From JAVDCA01 sp963819385 (GTDB lineage: Bacteria > Pseudomonadota > Alphaproteobacteria > Rhizobiales > Xanthobacteraceae), in contig CAWFVV010000002.1 in assembly GCA_963819385.1 (NCBI GenBank), positions 744,001-808,000 on the forward strand: a DNA stretch of 64,000 bases. Reading direction: 5' to 3'. Position 1 is the first letter of the stretch. The number at the start of each line of letters is the position of its first letter. Under the pieces are notes generated by a model, which saw only the letters and a list, made by a program, of their open reading frames with translations, did not search any database and was not told the DNA's origin. A program made the position numbers and the translations under genes. Shown piece after piece: positions 1 to 9,640 of the stretch.

Positions 1-2266
1 GGAGACGAAGCCGTCCGACCTCAACGCGCTCCAGCTCCTGGCCGCCCTCACCCACACGACCGGGCGGACGCATCAGGCGATCGGGCTGTTCGAGCGCGCC
101 GTCGCGGCGCTCGCGGCGCAAGGCGGCGCCGAGGCCAAGCACGCGCCGCTGTTCAACAACCTCGGCAATGCGCTGCGCGACGCCGGGCGCGGCGGCGACG
201 CGGTCGAGACCTATCGGCGCGGGATCGCGCTCGATCCGCGGCTCCCCGAGCTGCATGCCAACCTCGGCAATGAGCTCCACGCGCAGAAGGATTTCGCCGG
301 AGCCGCAGCATGCTTCGCGCAGGCCGCGGCGCTCGATCCCGCCAACCACAATTTCGCGCTCAACCTCGCCAACGCCCATGCGGCGGCCGGGCAGCACGAC
401 GCCGCGATCGCACGATTGCGGGCGCTGCTGCAGGCCGCGCCGGGCCATGTCGACGCGCTGGGCGCCCTCGGCCGCGCGCTGACATCGGCGGGCCGCCTCG
501 ACGAGGCGATCGACAGCTTTCGCGCCGCAGTTGCGGGCGATCCGGCCTCATGCCCGGCGCGGCTCAACCTCGCGGCTGCGCTGGTGCTCGACAGGCAGAT
601 GGAGAGCGCCGTCGAGATGCTCACGGCGCTCGCGGTCGAGCGCCCGGATGATCCGGCGGTGCAGTGGGATCTCGCCGTCGCGCTGCACGGGCTCAATCGG
701 CCGCAGCCGGCGCTCGCGGCGCTTGCACGCCTTCTCGCGCTGCGTCCGCGCGACGCCAACGCGTTTCTGCTGGCCGGCATGATCCATCACGAGGCCGGCA
801 ACCTGAACGAGGCGATGACGAGCTGCGCCGCCGCGCTGCGCGTCAAGCCCGACATGAACGAGGCGCTGCTCCGCCTCGCCGTGGTCCTGGCCGACCTTGG
901 TCGTCACGCGGAGGCGATCGAGGCGAGCCGGCAGCTCCTCAAGGTCGAGCCCGACAACGCGCCCGCGCTGTGTGTCCTCGGCGGATCGCTCGTGCGCACC
1001 GGCCAGGGATCGGCCGCGCTCGATGCCTACCGGCAGTGCCTGCACGTCAAACCCGACTATCTGCCGGCGCGCTATCTGCTCGGCGTGCTGCTCAAGGACA
1101 TGGGCCAGCCCGCGCTCGCCGAGACGGCGCTGCTCGCCGCGCTCGAGCTCGCGCCCGACCATGCCGGCGCCCACATCGAACTCGGCAATGTGCTGCAGGC
1201 CCTCGGCCGCGCCGAGGAAGCATGGCAAAGCTATGCCCGCGCCCAGGTGCTGCGCCCGCTCAACAAGCTGCCGACCACGGTCGCCGAGCCCGACTTCTCG
1301 GTGCTCGTCATCATGGCGCCCGGCGCCGGCAACACGCCCTACCGTTACCTGATCGGCAAGAACAGCTACGAGTGCAACCTCTATGCACTCCTGCCGAACA
1401 TCGAGCCGGACCTCGCGCTGCTGCGCCAGCACGGCGACATCGTGCTCAACCTCATTTCCGACGCCGACCAGGGGCGCGACATGCTGGCGGGCGCGGCGGC
1501 GCTGGTCGAGAAAATCGGGAAACCGGTCATCAACCATCCGAGCCAAATCCTCGCCACCAGCCGCGATGCCATTGCGCAGGGGCTGCCCGCGATCCCGCGC
1601 TGCCGGGTGCCGCGCACGATGCGCGCGAGGCGCGACGAGGTGGCGGCGCTCGCCGAGGGCTTCGGCTTTCCGCTGCTGCTGCGTACCCCCGGCACGCATG
1701 GCGGCGACGCCTTCGAGAAGATCGATGCGGCATCGGAGATCGACGCATTCCTGGCCCAGCATCCGGTCGAGGACTACTACCTCACGGAATTCGTCGATTA
1801 CCGCGCCACGGACGGGTTCTATCGCAAGTACCGCATGATCCTGGTGGATGGTGTCCTGCTGCCCTACCACCTCGCGATCCACGACGACTGGAAGATCCAC
1901 CATTTCCGCACCGACATGGGCAACCAACGTTGGATGCAGGACGAGGAGGCCGCCTTCCTCGACAATCCGGGCGCCGTGTTCGCCGAGCCGCACCAGGCGG
2001 CGCTCCACGAGATCGCCCGCATCGTCGGGCTCGAGTTCGTCGGGGTCGACTGCTCGATCGATCGCGCCGGCGACGTGCTGATCTTCGAGGTCAACGCCTC
2101 GATGCTGATCCACGACGACAACGCCGACTACGCCTACAAGACGCCGCACGTGGCGCGCATCAAGGCGACCTTCGACGCGATGCTGGCACGCCGCGCGCTC
2201 GCGGCGCGGGTTGCCGCCGGGCGAGTACCAAGCGATGCCGATAGCCGGAGCGCAGCTGCCGGCTGA
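1..2266 (+). CDS. TPR-repeat protein with C-terminal ATP-grasp-like domain (5' end outside window)
   Basis: The reading frame is open from the first base (codons start at base 2), so the gene begins before the window; about 754 residues are visible. The first ~425 residues are tandem TPR units, with repeated LG-N-L and A-LDP-style signatures. The last ~310 residues look like an ATP-grasp ligase: a linker starting DFSVLVIMAPGAGN, a TEFVDY segment, a KYRMILVDG strand, VGVDCS, and FEVNAS near the end, which resembles the metal/ATP-binding E-x-N of RimK or glutathione-synthetase folds. It is likely cytoplasmic and could ligate an amino acid or other carboxylate to a TPR-held protein or glycan. 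It lies beside TPR glycosyltransferases and flagellins, which suggests a role in flagellin modification; that is inference. An ATG at 416 lies inside the TPR region and is not the true start. Confidence 0.85.
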   Translation, partial: ETKPSDLNALQLLAALTHTTGRTHQAIGLFERAVAALAAQGGAEAKHAPLFNNLGNALRDAGRGGDAVETYRRGIALDPRLPELHANLGNELHAQKDFAGAAACFAQAAALDPANHNFALNLANAHAAAGQHDAAIARLRALLQAAPGHVDALGALGRALTSAGRLDEAIDSFRAAVAGDPASCPARLNLAAALVLDRQMESAVEMLTALAVERPDDPAVQWDLAVALHGLNRPQPALAALARLLALRPRDANAFLLAGMIHHEAGNLNEAMTSCAAALRVKPDMNEALLRLAVVLADLGRHAEAIEASRQLLKVEPDNAPALCVLGGSLVRTGQGSAALDAYRQCLHVKPDYLPARYLLGVLLKDMGQPALAETALLAALELAPDHAGAHIELGNVLQALGRAEEAWQSYARAQVLRPLNKLPTTVAEPDFSVLVIMAPGAGNTPYRYLIGKNSYECNLYALLPNIEPDLALLRQHGDIVLNLISDADQGRDMLAGAAALVEKIGKPVINHPSQILATSRDAIAQGLPAIPRCRVPRTMRARRDEVAALAEGFGFPLLLRTPGTHGGDAFEKIDAASEIDAFLAQHPVEDYYLTEFVDYRATDGFYRKYRMILVDGVLLPYHLAIHDDWKIHHFRTDMGNQRWMQDEEAAFLDNPGAVFAEPHQAALHEIARIVGLEFVGVDCSIDRAGDVLIFEVNASMLIHDDNADYAYKTPHVARIKATFDAMLARRALAARVAAGRVPSDADSRSAAAG

Positions 2267-2550
2267 GCCGGCAGCCCGTCGTTCCGATCTCGCAAGACGG
2301 ATGAAGATTCCCTGCTAAGTGGGATTTTGGCGCACCTGCAAATACAGGGGATCTACAGGCGATCTACAGGAAATCGGGTTTTTCACTTTTCGGCTCCGTG
2401 CGATCGAGGTGCGCCAAGCGCGTCCATGCGGAAGCCGGGGACAAGTTCAGGTACATCTCATAGGATTCGACGCAGTGATTCGTGCTGTTTGGCTCGCAAC
2501 GGTTCCCGCGTGGTGCCGGCACGCCCGAACAGCCTCGCTCGATTGAGATC
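2267..2550. other. Intergenic spacer with short direct repeats
   Basis: No gene is seen. The stretch around 2339-2372 contains the word aaatacagg followed by two copies of gatctacagg. A similar aaatacagg-N-gatct word occurs at 48131, suggesting a dispersed short repeat. Confidence 0.4.
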
Positions 2551-4680
2551 ATGCCGCCGCCCGCACAGCAACACGTCCGGCCCCTGTCCAAGCATGCGAC
2601 GGCGTTGGCGCAAGCTCAAACCTATTTCCAAAATCGCAACTACCCGGAGGCGGCGGCCCAGTGCGAGCGGCTTCTCGCCAAGCGGCCGTCCGATTTCGAC
2701 GCGCTCTATCTGCTCGGCGCCATCCGACACGCTCAGGGGCGCCTGCCGGAGGCGCTCGACGCGCTCGCGCGGGCGCTCAAAACCAACGCGCGCTCGCCGG
2801 AGGTCCTTTTCAATCACGGGACCATTCTCGCCAACCTCAAGCGACATGCCGAGGCCCTTGAGAGCTATGACCGGCTCGTATCGCTCAAGCCGAATTGGGC
2901 CGAGGCACAATGCAACCGCGGCCGCATCCTGCTGCACATGGGCCGGCCCGACGCGGCGCTCCCCTGCTTTGCGGCGGGGCTCGAGCTCAAGCCGGATTCC
3001 GCCGACGCGCTGAGCGGTCAAGGGAACGCCCTGATCGCACTCGGCAAGCCCGAGGAGGCCCTGGCGCCGCTCACCCGAGCGCTCCGCCTGCGGCCCAACG
3101 ACGCCTACACCCTGTACGTTCTGGGCGGCGCGCTAGCGCGGCTTTGCAGGCATGCCGAAGCCCTCGCGAGCTACGAGAGGGCGATCGCCATCAGTCCGCG
3201 CTACGGGGAGGCGCACGCGAACCGCGGCGTCGTGCTTCACAAGCTGGGGCGCTACGACGAAGCGCTCGCGAGCTGCGATCGCGCCATCGCGCTCGACCCA
3301 AGGGATGCCAACGCCTGGACCACCCGCGGCAGCGTCCTTTACGACATGAAGCGGTACGATGAGGCGCTGGCGAGCTACGAGCGCGCAACCGAGGCCGATC
3401 CGAACTGCGACGCCGCCTGGGCGAGCCGCGGTATCGTCCTCGACCGCCTTGTTCGAACTCGATGAAGCGCTCGCAAGCCACGATCGGGCTGTCGCCATAA
3501 ACCCAAGCAACGTCCACGCCTGGACCAGCCGCGGCAACACGCTCGTCGCGCAGGGCCACATCGAAGATGCGCTCGCAAGCCACGATCGCGCGCTTGCGCT
3601 CGATCCCGGCAACGTCGATGCCTTGATCTACAAGGGAACTGCCCTTCAGGACGCCCGGCGGCCGCTGGAAGCGCTCGAACATCTCAACCGCGCGCTCGCC
3701 CTCGATCCCACCTCAGCCAAGGCGCACTTCAGCAAATCTTTGGTTGACCTTCTGCTCGGAAATCTTGTCGACGGATGGCCAGGATATGAATCCCGCTTCG
3801 AGGTGCGAGACGCATCCGAGTATCGTTCCTTCGAGAAGCCGCGCTGGACCGGCCATGAGCCGATCGACGGAAGGACGCTGCTGAATTCACGCCGAGCAGG
3901 GCCTCGGCGACAACATCCAGTTTGCGCGATATGCCTCGCTCCTTGGCAAACGCGCCCGCGTCATTCTCGGAGTGCCGCGGCCGCTCGTCCAATTGCTCAC
4001 CGGCGTGGAGGGGGTGTCGCAAGTCTTGTCCCCGGGCGAGCAGCTCCCGGATTTCGATTTTCATTGCCCCTTGTTGAGCCTGCCGCTCGCCGCCGGCACG
4101 ACCATGGAGACCATCCCGAGCGAGGTTCCTTACCTCGGTGCGGATCCCACGGCCGTCGCGGCGTGGCGCCGACGTTTGGCTCCGCTTGGCGGCCTCAAGA
4201 TCGGCCTGGTGTGGGCCGGCAACCCGGGGAAGACCGCAATAGCGCGCGCCCTCGATCGGCGTCGCTCCATGACGCTTGCCCAACTCAACCCACTGGCGAG
4301 CGTGCCTGGCGTCAGCTTCGTGTCGCTGCAGAAGGGCGCCCCAACCGCGCAGATCAAGTCGGCGCCCGCCGGCTTCGTGGTCCACGACTGGACCGACGAG
4401 CTCGCCGATTTCGCCGACACTGCCGCGTTGATCGAAGCGCTCGACCTAGTGATCTCCGTCGACACCTCGGTCGTGCACCTCGCGGGCGCGCTCGCCAAGC
4501 CGGTGTGGATGTTCAACCGGTTCGAATTCCGAGTGGCGCTGGATGCTCGAGCGCGAGGACAGCCCCTGGTACCCGACCCTGCGTCAGTTCCGTCAGCCCC
4601 ACCCAGGCGACTGGGCAAGCGTGGTGGCCCGCATGGCGCGGGAGCTCGCGAACTTGGCTGAGGCGTTTACCCGACGATAG
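2551..4680 (+). pseudogene. TPR-domain glycosyltransferase-like protein, broken by three +1 frameshifts
   Basis: One protein of about 708 residues is spread over three frames. About twelve TPR units (DEALASYERA-type) lead into a C-terminal glycosyltransferase-like domain with HAEQGLGD, GLVWAGNP and DLVISVDTSVVHLAGALAKP, as in bacterial TPR/GT proteins. Frame breaks lie at about 3453 (within cgaactcg), 3883 (ctgaattcac) and 4531 (ttcgaattcc). Removing one A at each gives DRLVRLDEAL, TLLIHAEQGLGD and NRFDSEWRW, exactly what the sibling genes in this window show. There is no codon decay between breaks, so the gene is probably intact in the organism. The start ATG at 2551 begins MPPPAQQH; an alternative non-ATG start at 2482 has no better ribosome-binding site. 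The likely role is glycosylation of the flagellins encoded just downstream, as proposed for TPR transferases such as Caulobacter FlmG; that is inference. Confidence 0.8.
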
Positions 4681-4730
4681 AGCGCATTCCGTTCCTGCGG
4701 AATCGGAAAACGCCCTATCTTCATTATTTG

Positions 4731-4779
4731 GCGCATGTTCTTTTCAGCGAACCGGTGCCCACTTCGCCGGAACATGCGC
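4731..4779. repeat. Dispersed palindromic repeat, copy 1
   Basis: A perfect 10-bp inverted repeat (gcgcatgttc / gaacatgcgc) flanks a core containing a cacttcgccgg-type sequence. Closely related copies lie at 14899-14941 and 42895-42936, with degenerate fragments near 44323 and 63294. It resembles REP-like elements common in Bradyrhizobium-type genomes. It may act as a stem-loop after the TPR gene. Confidence 0.75.
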
Positions 4780-5148
4780 TAACCGTCTGAAGGACGGCGT
4801 CGCTTCCGCCTGCGCGCGGAAGCGCTTCGGCGGCCTCAAGGGTCGGTTTCCTGACACGTTGCATTTCCGCCAATACGGCCAATGCCAAAGGGGCGCAAGA
4901 AGATGCTTGCGCCGGCGCTGCCGCAATCCGCCGAACGATTGGTTAGGGTTCGGTTAGCTCATATGGTTAACCAAAGATGAATGCAGTCTCTATGTAGTAT
5001 ATAAAGTCCTTTCTATTAGGTTATGTTCCGTTAACCATGTTTTTTTACGGAGCATTACATCGCGCTGTGAGATGAGAACCGCCTCGATCCTGGAGGATCG
5101 GGACTCACAAGCGGCCCATAGTGGCCATCGACCAGAAAGGTTCGAAAA
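4780..5148 (+). promoter_or_regulatory. Upstream region and leader of flagellin gene 1
   Basis: No gene is seen between the palindrome and the flagellin start. The part from about 4940 to 5060 is distinctly A+T-rich compared with the rest of the window, as expected for a strong promoter, but no specific sigma-factor box can be assigned. Downstream there is a small stem-loop (cgatcc/ggatcg, 5085-5100) in the presumed leader and an AAAGG ribosome-binding site about 8 nt before the ATG at 5149. Confidence 0.4.
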
Positions 5149-6945
5149 ATGTCTGATATCACTCTGTCCGCCGGCGTCCGGCAGAACCTCCTCTCGCTGC
5201 AGAGCACCGCCTCCCTGCTGTCGACCACGCAGGAAGCTCTCGCCACCGGCAAGAAGGTCAACTCGGCAGCCGACAATCCGTCCAACTTCTTCACCTCGCA
5301 ATCGCTGAACAACCGGGCCAACGACCTGAGCTCCCTGCTCAACTTGATCGGCCAGGCGCAGCAGACCATCACCCAGGCCGATACCGGCATCACCTCGCTG
5401 ACCAATCTCGTGCAGTCTGCCAAGTCGCTGGCGACGCAAGCCCAGCAGTCGACGTTGGGCGCCGTGAACTTCAGCCAGGTCACCGGCACCCAGGCGATCG
5501 CGGCGGACACGACTGAGATCTCCGGCTCAACGGCCGTCGCGACCGCCGTCAGCGGCGTCGTCGCCTCGACCCAGTCGACCGCGAGCATCTCGTCGGCCGG
5601 CATCACGGCGCTGGCGAACGGCGACACGCTGACCTTCAAGCTCGGTGCCAGCGGTACCGTCCAGACGGCCACGTTCACGACCGGCTCCGCGAGCGGCAGC
5701 TCGTTCAACACGGCGGCCGACCTGCAGACCCTGCTCAACGCCGACTTCAGCGGCAAGGCCGTGGCGACGGTAGCGTCCGGCGCCGTCACGTTGACCAGCG
5801 ACGATCTTACCAACGACTTCACGACCGGCGGCACCAACGGCGCCGGCACCAACTTCGCGGCTGCCGCCCACACGACCGGTGACGCGCTGACCTTGACGGA
5901 CGGCTCCGGCCACTCGTCGAGCTTCTTCTTTGTTGCCGGCAATGCGAGCGCCGCGAACGGCACGTTCACCACCGCAGCAAATCTCGTGAGTGCGATCAGC
6001 AACGGCGCCTCGAGCGTGCACGGCACCATCACGCCGACCGGCGTGGGAGCCAGTAACGGCTTCCTGCAGCTCGACTCCCCGGGCTCGATCACGGTCGCCG
6101 GCAACATCGGCACCGCGCTCGGCCTGACGACGGGCACGACCAACGCCAACTTCAACTCGACCCTGCACAGCCTCACCGGCTCGATCTCGGTCCAGGTCGG
6201 CTCGAACACGACGCACACGGTCACGTTCGGCTCGGGCAACGGTCAGGTGAACACCAAGGCCGCGCTCACCGCCGCTTTCAACGGCTTCACCGACATCACG
6301 GCTGGCTTCAACTCCTCCGGGGACCTCCAGTTCACCCCGACCAGCACCAGCCCCGTGACCGTCGGCGGCACGCCCGGCACCGTGACCTCGCTCGGCCTCT
6401 CGCTCGGCACCTTCACGCCGACCGCGACGGTCGTGTCGCCCAACTCTACCCGGGCGAACCTGCAGACCCAGTACAACGACCTGCTCACGCAGATCGACCA
6501 GCTGGCCGGCGACTCGTCCTACAACGGCATCAACCTGCTCAACGGCGATAACCTCAAGGTGACGTTCAACGAGAGCGGCACCAGCTCGCTGACGATCCAG
6601 GGCGTCAAGTTCAATTCCCAGGGCCTCGGCCTGTCGGCGGTCACCGGCACCGGGTTCCAGGACAACAACAACATCAACAACACCATCTCGAACTTGAACA
6701 CTGCCCTGACGTCGCTGCGCAGCCAGGCGGCGAGCTTCGGCTCGAACCTCTCGACCGTGCAGACCCGTCAGGACTTCACCAAGGATCTGGTCAACACGCT
6801 GCAGAGCGGCGCGAGCAACCTCGTCCTCGCCGACACCAACCAGGAGGGCGCGAACCTTCTGGCCCTGCAGACCCGCCAGCAGCTCGCGATCACCTCGCTG
6901 TCGCTGGCGAGCCAGGCCGACCAGGCGATCCTCAAGATCCTCTGA
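5149..6945 (+). CDS. Flagellin 1
   Basis: A 598-residue filament subunit, exported by the flagellar type III system. The conserved N-terminal D0/D1 helices (MSDITLSAGVRQNLLSLQST, then GKKVNSAADNPSNFFTSQSL) and C-terminal helices (DTNQEGANLLALQTRQQL to ILKIL) are typical alphaproteobacterial flagellin. The large Thr/Ser/Gly-rich centre (about residues 115-450) is the surface-exposed D2/D3 region and offers many potential O-glycosylation sites. A second flagellin of identical length follows 196 bp downstream, and roughly residues 126-357 are almost identical at DNA level between the two. A Rho-independent terminator follows at 6972-7000, so each flagellin is probably its own transcript. No Cys residue was noticed, as is usual for flagellins. 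Confidence 0.97.
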   Translation: MSDITLSAGVRQNLLSLQSTASLLSTTQEALATGKKVNSAADNPSNFFTSQSLNNRANDLSSLLNLIGQAQQTITQADTGITSLTNLVQSAKSLATQAQQSTLGAVNFSQVTGTQAIAADTTEISGSTAVATAVSGVVASTQSTASISSAGITALANGDTLTFKLGASGTVQTATFTTGSASGSSFNTAADLQTLLNADFSGKAVATVASGAVTLTSDDLTNDFTTGGTNGAGTNFAAAAHTTGDALTLTDGSGHSSSFFFVAGNASAANGTFTTAANLVSAISNGASSVHGTITPTGVGASNGFLQLDSPGSITVAGNIGTALGLTTGTTNANFNSTLHSLTGSISVQVGSNTTHTVTFGSGNGQVNTKAALTAAFNGFTDITAGFNSSGDLQFTPTSTSPVTVGGTPGTVTSLGLSLGTFTPTATVVSPNSTRANLQTQYNDLLTQIDQLAGDSSYNGINLLNGDNLKVTFNESGTSSLTIQGVKFNSQGLGLSAVTGTGFQDNNNINNTISNLNTALTSLRSQAASFGSNLSTVQTRQDFTKDLVNTLQSGASNLVLADTNQEGANLLALQTRQQLAITSLSLASQADQAILKIL

Positions 6946-6971
6946 TCGCTTCGGCGAATTCGATCCTCCGG

Positions 6972-7000
6972 CGGCGGGGCCAAGGCCCCGCCGTTTTTTT
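6972..7000 (+). terminator. Rho-independent terminator of flagellin 1
   Basis: A perfect 10-bp GC-rich stem (cggcggggcc / ggccccgccg) is followed directly by seven T residues, 26 bp after the flagellin 1 stop codon. Confidence 0.92.
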
Positions 7001-7100
7001 ATGCCCGGCCGGCGGTAATTAGAAACCTTACTTAATGTCGCGTTGAGGCGCGTCGTTTACTGAACATTAGGGTTACCAAATCATTATCCGGCTCACTTTC

Positions 7101-7141
7101 ACGACGGTTTGGGGCCGTCGTCGTAATGGAGGATTTGAGCC
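7101..7141 (+). promoter_or_regulatory. Leader stem-loop and Shine-Dalgarno of flagellin 2
   Basis: A 7-bp stem (acgacgg / ccgtcgt, 7101-7121) lies just upstream of a strong GGAGG ribosome-binding site at about 7128-7132 and the ATG at 7142. In Caulobacter, FlbT acts on the 5' untranslated region of flagellin mRNA, and flbT is encoded 1.2 kb downstream of here. A role for this hairpin in such control is inference. Confidence 0.4.
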
Positions 7142-8938
7142 ATGAGTGACGTCACCCTGTCGGCCGGCGTGCGGCAGAATCTGCTGGCCCTGCAAAGCAC
7201 CGCATCCCTGCTGTCCACCACCCAGGAAGCCCTCGCCACCGGCAAGAAGGTCAATTCGGCGCTCGACAACCCGAGCAACTTCTTCACTTCGCAGTCGCTC
7301 AATAACCGCGCGAACGACCTGAACGCCCTGCTCGACTTGATCGGCCAGGCGCAGCAGACCATCAACACCGCCGAAACCGGCATCACGTCGCTCACCAACC
7401 TCGTCCAGTCCGCGAAATCGATCGCCAATCAGGCGCTGCAGGCGCCGCTCGGTACCGTGAGCTACCCTGCGATCGCCGGCACCCAGGCGATCGCGGCGGA
7501 TACGACCGAGATCAGCGGCTCAACGGCCGTCGCGACCGCCGTCAGCGGCGTCGTCGCCTCGACCCAGTCAACCGCGAGCATCTCGGCGGCCGGCATCACG
7601 GCGCTGGCGAACGGCGACACGCTGACCTTCAAGCTCGGTGCCAGCGGTACCGTCCAGACGGCCACGTTCACGACCGGCGCCGCGAGCGGCAGCTCGTTCA
7701 ACACGGCGGCCGACCTGCAGACCCTGCTCAACGCCGACTTCAGCGGCAAGGCCGTGGCGACGGTAGCGTCCGGCGCCGTCACGTTGACCAGCGACGATCT
7801 TACCAACGACTTCACGACCGGCGGCACCAACGGCGCCGGCACCAACTTCGCGGCTGCCGCCCACACGACCGGTGACGCGCTGACCTTGACGGACGGCTCC
7901 GGCCACTCGTCGAGCTTCTTCTTTGTTGCCGGCAATGCGAGCGCCGCGAACGGCACGTTCACCACCGCAGCAAATCTCGTGAGTGCGATCAGCAACGGCG
8001 CCTCGAGCGTGCACGGCACCATCACGCCGACCGGCGTGGGAGCCGGTAACGGCTTCCTGCAGCTCGACTCCCCGGGCTCGATCACGGTCGCCGGCAACAT
8101 CGGCACCGCGCTCGGCCTGACGACGGGCACGACCAACGCCAACTTCAACTCGACCCTGAACAGCCTCACTGGCTCGATCTCGGTCCAGGTCGGCTCGAAC
8201 ACGGCGCACTCGCTCACCTTCGGATCTGGCGTCGGACAGATCAACACCAAGGCGGAGCTGACCGCAGCGCTCGGCACCTTCACCGACATCACGGGCGGCT
8301 TCGACTTGTCGGGCCACCTCCAGTTCACGCCGACCAGCACCAGCCCGGTCACGATCGGCGGTGCGCCCGGCACCGTGACGGCGCTCGGCCTCTCGCTCGG
8401 CGTCACCACGCCGACCGCGACGGTGGTCACTCCGAACAGCTCGCGGGCAAGCTTTCAGACGCAGTACAACGACCTGCTCATCCAGATCGACCAGCTGGCC
8501 GCCGACACGTCGTACCACGGCATCAACCTGCTCAATGGCGACAACCTCAAGGTCGTATTCAACGAAAGCAGCACTAGCTCGCTGACCATCCAGGGCGTCA
8601 AGTTCGACTCCGCCGGGCTCGGGCTCACCGCCATCACGGGCACCGGCTTCCAGGACAACAACAGCGTCAACACGACGCTCGACAACATCCAGACCGCGCT
8701 CACCTCGCTGCGCACCCAGGCGGCGAACTTCGGCTCGACCGAGACCACCGTCGAGGCGCGCCAGGACTTCACCAAGGACCTCATCAACACGCTGCAGACC
8801 GGCGCCGACAACCTCGTGCTCGCCGACACCAACCAGGAGGGCGCCAATCTGCTCGCCCTGCAGACCCGCCAGCAGCTCTCGATCACCTCGCTGTCGCTGG
8901 CGAGCCAGGCCGACCAGGCGATCCTCAAGGTCCTCTGA
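7142..8938 (+). CDS. Flagellin 2
   Basis: A 598-residue flagellin collinear with flagellin 1 (constant offset of 1993 bp, no indels). It starts MSDVTLSAGVRQNLLALQST and ends with the same DTNQEGANLLALQTRQQL-type D0 helix. The N- and C-terminal thirds differ from flagellin 1 by many synonymous changes, whereas the centre (about 7517-8211) is nearly identical, the reverse of the usual conserved-ends pattern. It has its own GGAGG ribosome-binding site and its own terminator (8962-8995). It probably forms part of the filament together with flagellin 1; expression may be tuned by the downstream flbT and flaF products. Confidence 0.97.
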   Translation: MSDVTLSAGVRQNLLALQSTASLLSTTQEALATGKKVNSALDNPSNFFTSQSLNNRANDLNALLDLIGQAQQTINTAETGITSLTNLVQSAKSIANQALQAPLGTVSYPAIAGTQAIAADTTEISGSTAVATAVSGVVASTQSTASISAAGITALANGDTLTFKLGASGTVQTATFTTGAASGSSFNTAADLQTLLNADFSGKAVATVASGAVTLTSDDLTNDFTTGGTNGAGTNFAAAAHTTGDALTLTDGSGHSSSFFFVAGNASAANGTFTTAANLVSAISNGASSVHGTITPTGVGAGNGFLQLDSPGSITVAGNIGTALGLTTGTTNANFNSTLNSLTGSISVQVGSNTAHSLTFGSGVGQINTKAELTAALGTFTDITGGFDLSGHLQFTPTSTSPVTIGGAPGTVTALGLSLGVTTPTATVVTPNSSRASFQTQYNDLLIQIDQLAADTSYHGINLLNGDNLKVVFNESSTSSLTIQGVKFDSAGLGLTAITGTGFQDNNSVNTTLDNIQTALTSLRTQAANFGSTETTVEARQDFTKDLINTLQTGADNLVLADTNQEGANLLALQTRQQLSITSLSLASQADQAILKVL

Positions 8939-8961
8939 TCCCCTCCAAACGTTCGGATGGG

Positions 8962-8995
8962 CGGCGGGACGCACAGCGTCCCGCCGTTTTCTTTT
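8962..8995 (+). terminator. Rho-independent terminator of flagellin 2
   Basis: An 11-bp stem (cggcgggacgc / gcgtcccgccg) with an aca loop is followed by ttttcttttt, 23 bp after the stop codon. Confidence 0.92.
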
Positions 8996-9199
8996 TGGCA
9001 TCCGGCGAACCGCAGGCGCCCCGGCATCTCGAGCGGGTTAACCCGGCGTTAACCATAATCGGCAAACCATCCGGCCGTGAGGACCATCCCGCGGCATCCG
9101 GGCGCGCTCACGACACATCTATACATGCGGGCGCCGCACGGGCGCTTCGCGCACCGACAGCCGCTCCGTCGCAACATGACCTAAGGTCAGGAGACGATC

Positions 9200-9640
9200 A
9201 TGGCGCTCAAAGTCGAGCTCAAGCCGGGTGAACGCCTCATCGTCGGCGAGTGCGTCATCACCAATGCGGATCAGCGCACGCGTCTCTTGATCGACGGCCA
9301 GGCGCCGATCCTGCGCGAGAAGGACATTCTCACCAACAAGACCGCCGACACGCCGGCCAAGCGCATCTATCTCGCCGTGCAGCTCATGTATCTCGCGAAG
9401 GATCCGCAGTCACACCACGACATCTATTTCAAGCTCGTGCGCGACATGGTGAACGCCGCACCAAGCACTTGGCCCGCAATAGAAAGTATCAATAATCATA
9501 TCTTAACGGGCGAATTGTATAAGGCCCTGAAAGACGCCAAGAAGCTGATCGCGTACGAGTCGGAGCTCATCAACAATGCGAAACGCGGCTCAAGCCTACC
9601 AAGCGGTCGCCAAGCAAACCTCAAGTCCGCGCGCGCTTGA
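9200..9640 (+). CDS. flbT: FlbT, flagellin mRNA regulator
   Basis: A 146-residue protein starting MALKVELKPGERLIVGECVI, with LLIDGQAPILREKDIL and QLMYLAKDPQ, characteristic of the alphaproteobacterial FlbT family. FlbT is a cytoplasmic post-transcriptional regulator that associates with flagellin mRNA leaders and influences their stability or translation. An AGGAG ribosome-binding site stands just before the ATG. The 3' end overlaps flaF by 65 bp, so the two are co-transcribed and probably translationally coupled. It lies directly behind the two flagellin genes. Confidence 0.95.
   Translation: MALKVELKPGERLIVGECVITNADQRTRLLIDGQAPILREKDILTNKTADTPAKRIYLAVQLMYLAKDPQSHHDIYFKLVRDMVNAAPSTWPAIESINNHILTGELYKALKDAKKLIAYESELINNAKRGSSLPSGRQANLKSARA

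Noticed and set aside
548..2149. Long open minus-strand frame opposite the TPR/ATP-grasp gene
   Set aside because: High-GC DNA leaves the antisense frame open; the translation has no family features and the plus strand is clearly coding.
2551..4680. Programmed ribosomal frameshifting in the TPR transferase
   Set aside because: Three consecutive +1 shifts with no slippery sequence or stimulatory structure, all at GAANTC and all cured by one base, fit sequencing error far better.
5055..6239. Minus-strand open frames across both flagellin genes
   Set aside because: They mirror the flagellin codons, repeat in both copies because the DNA is duplicated, and have no ribosome-binding site.
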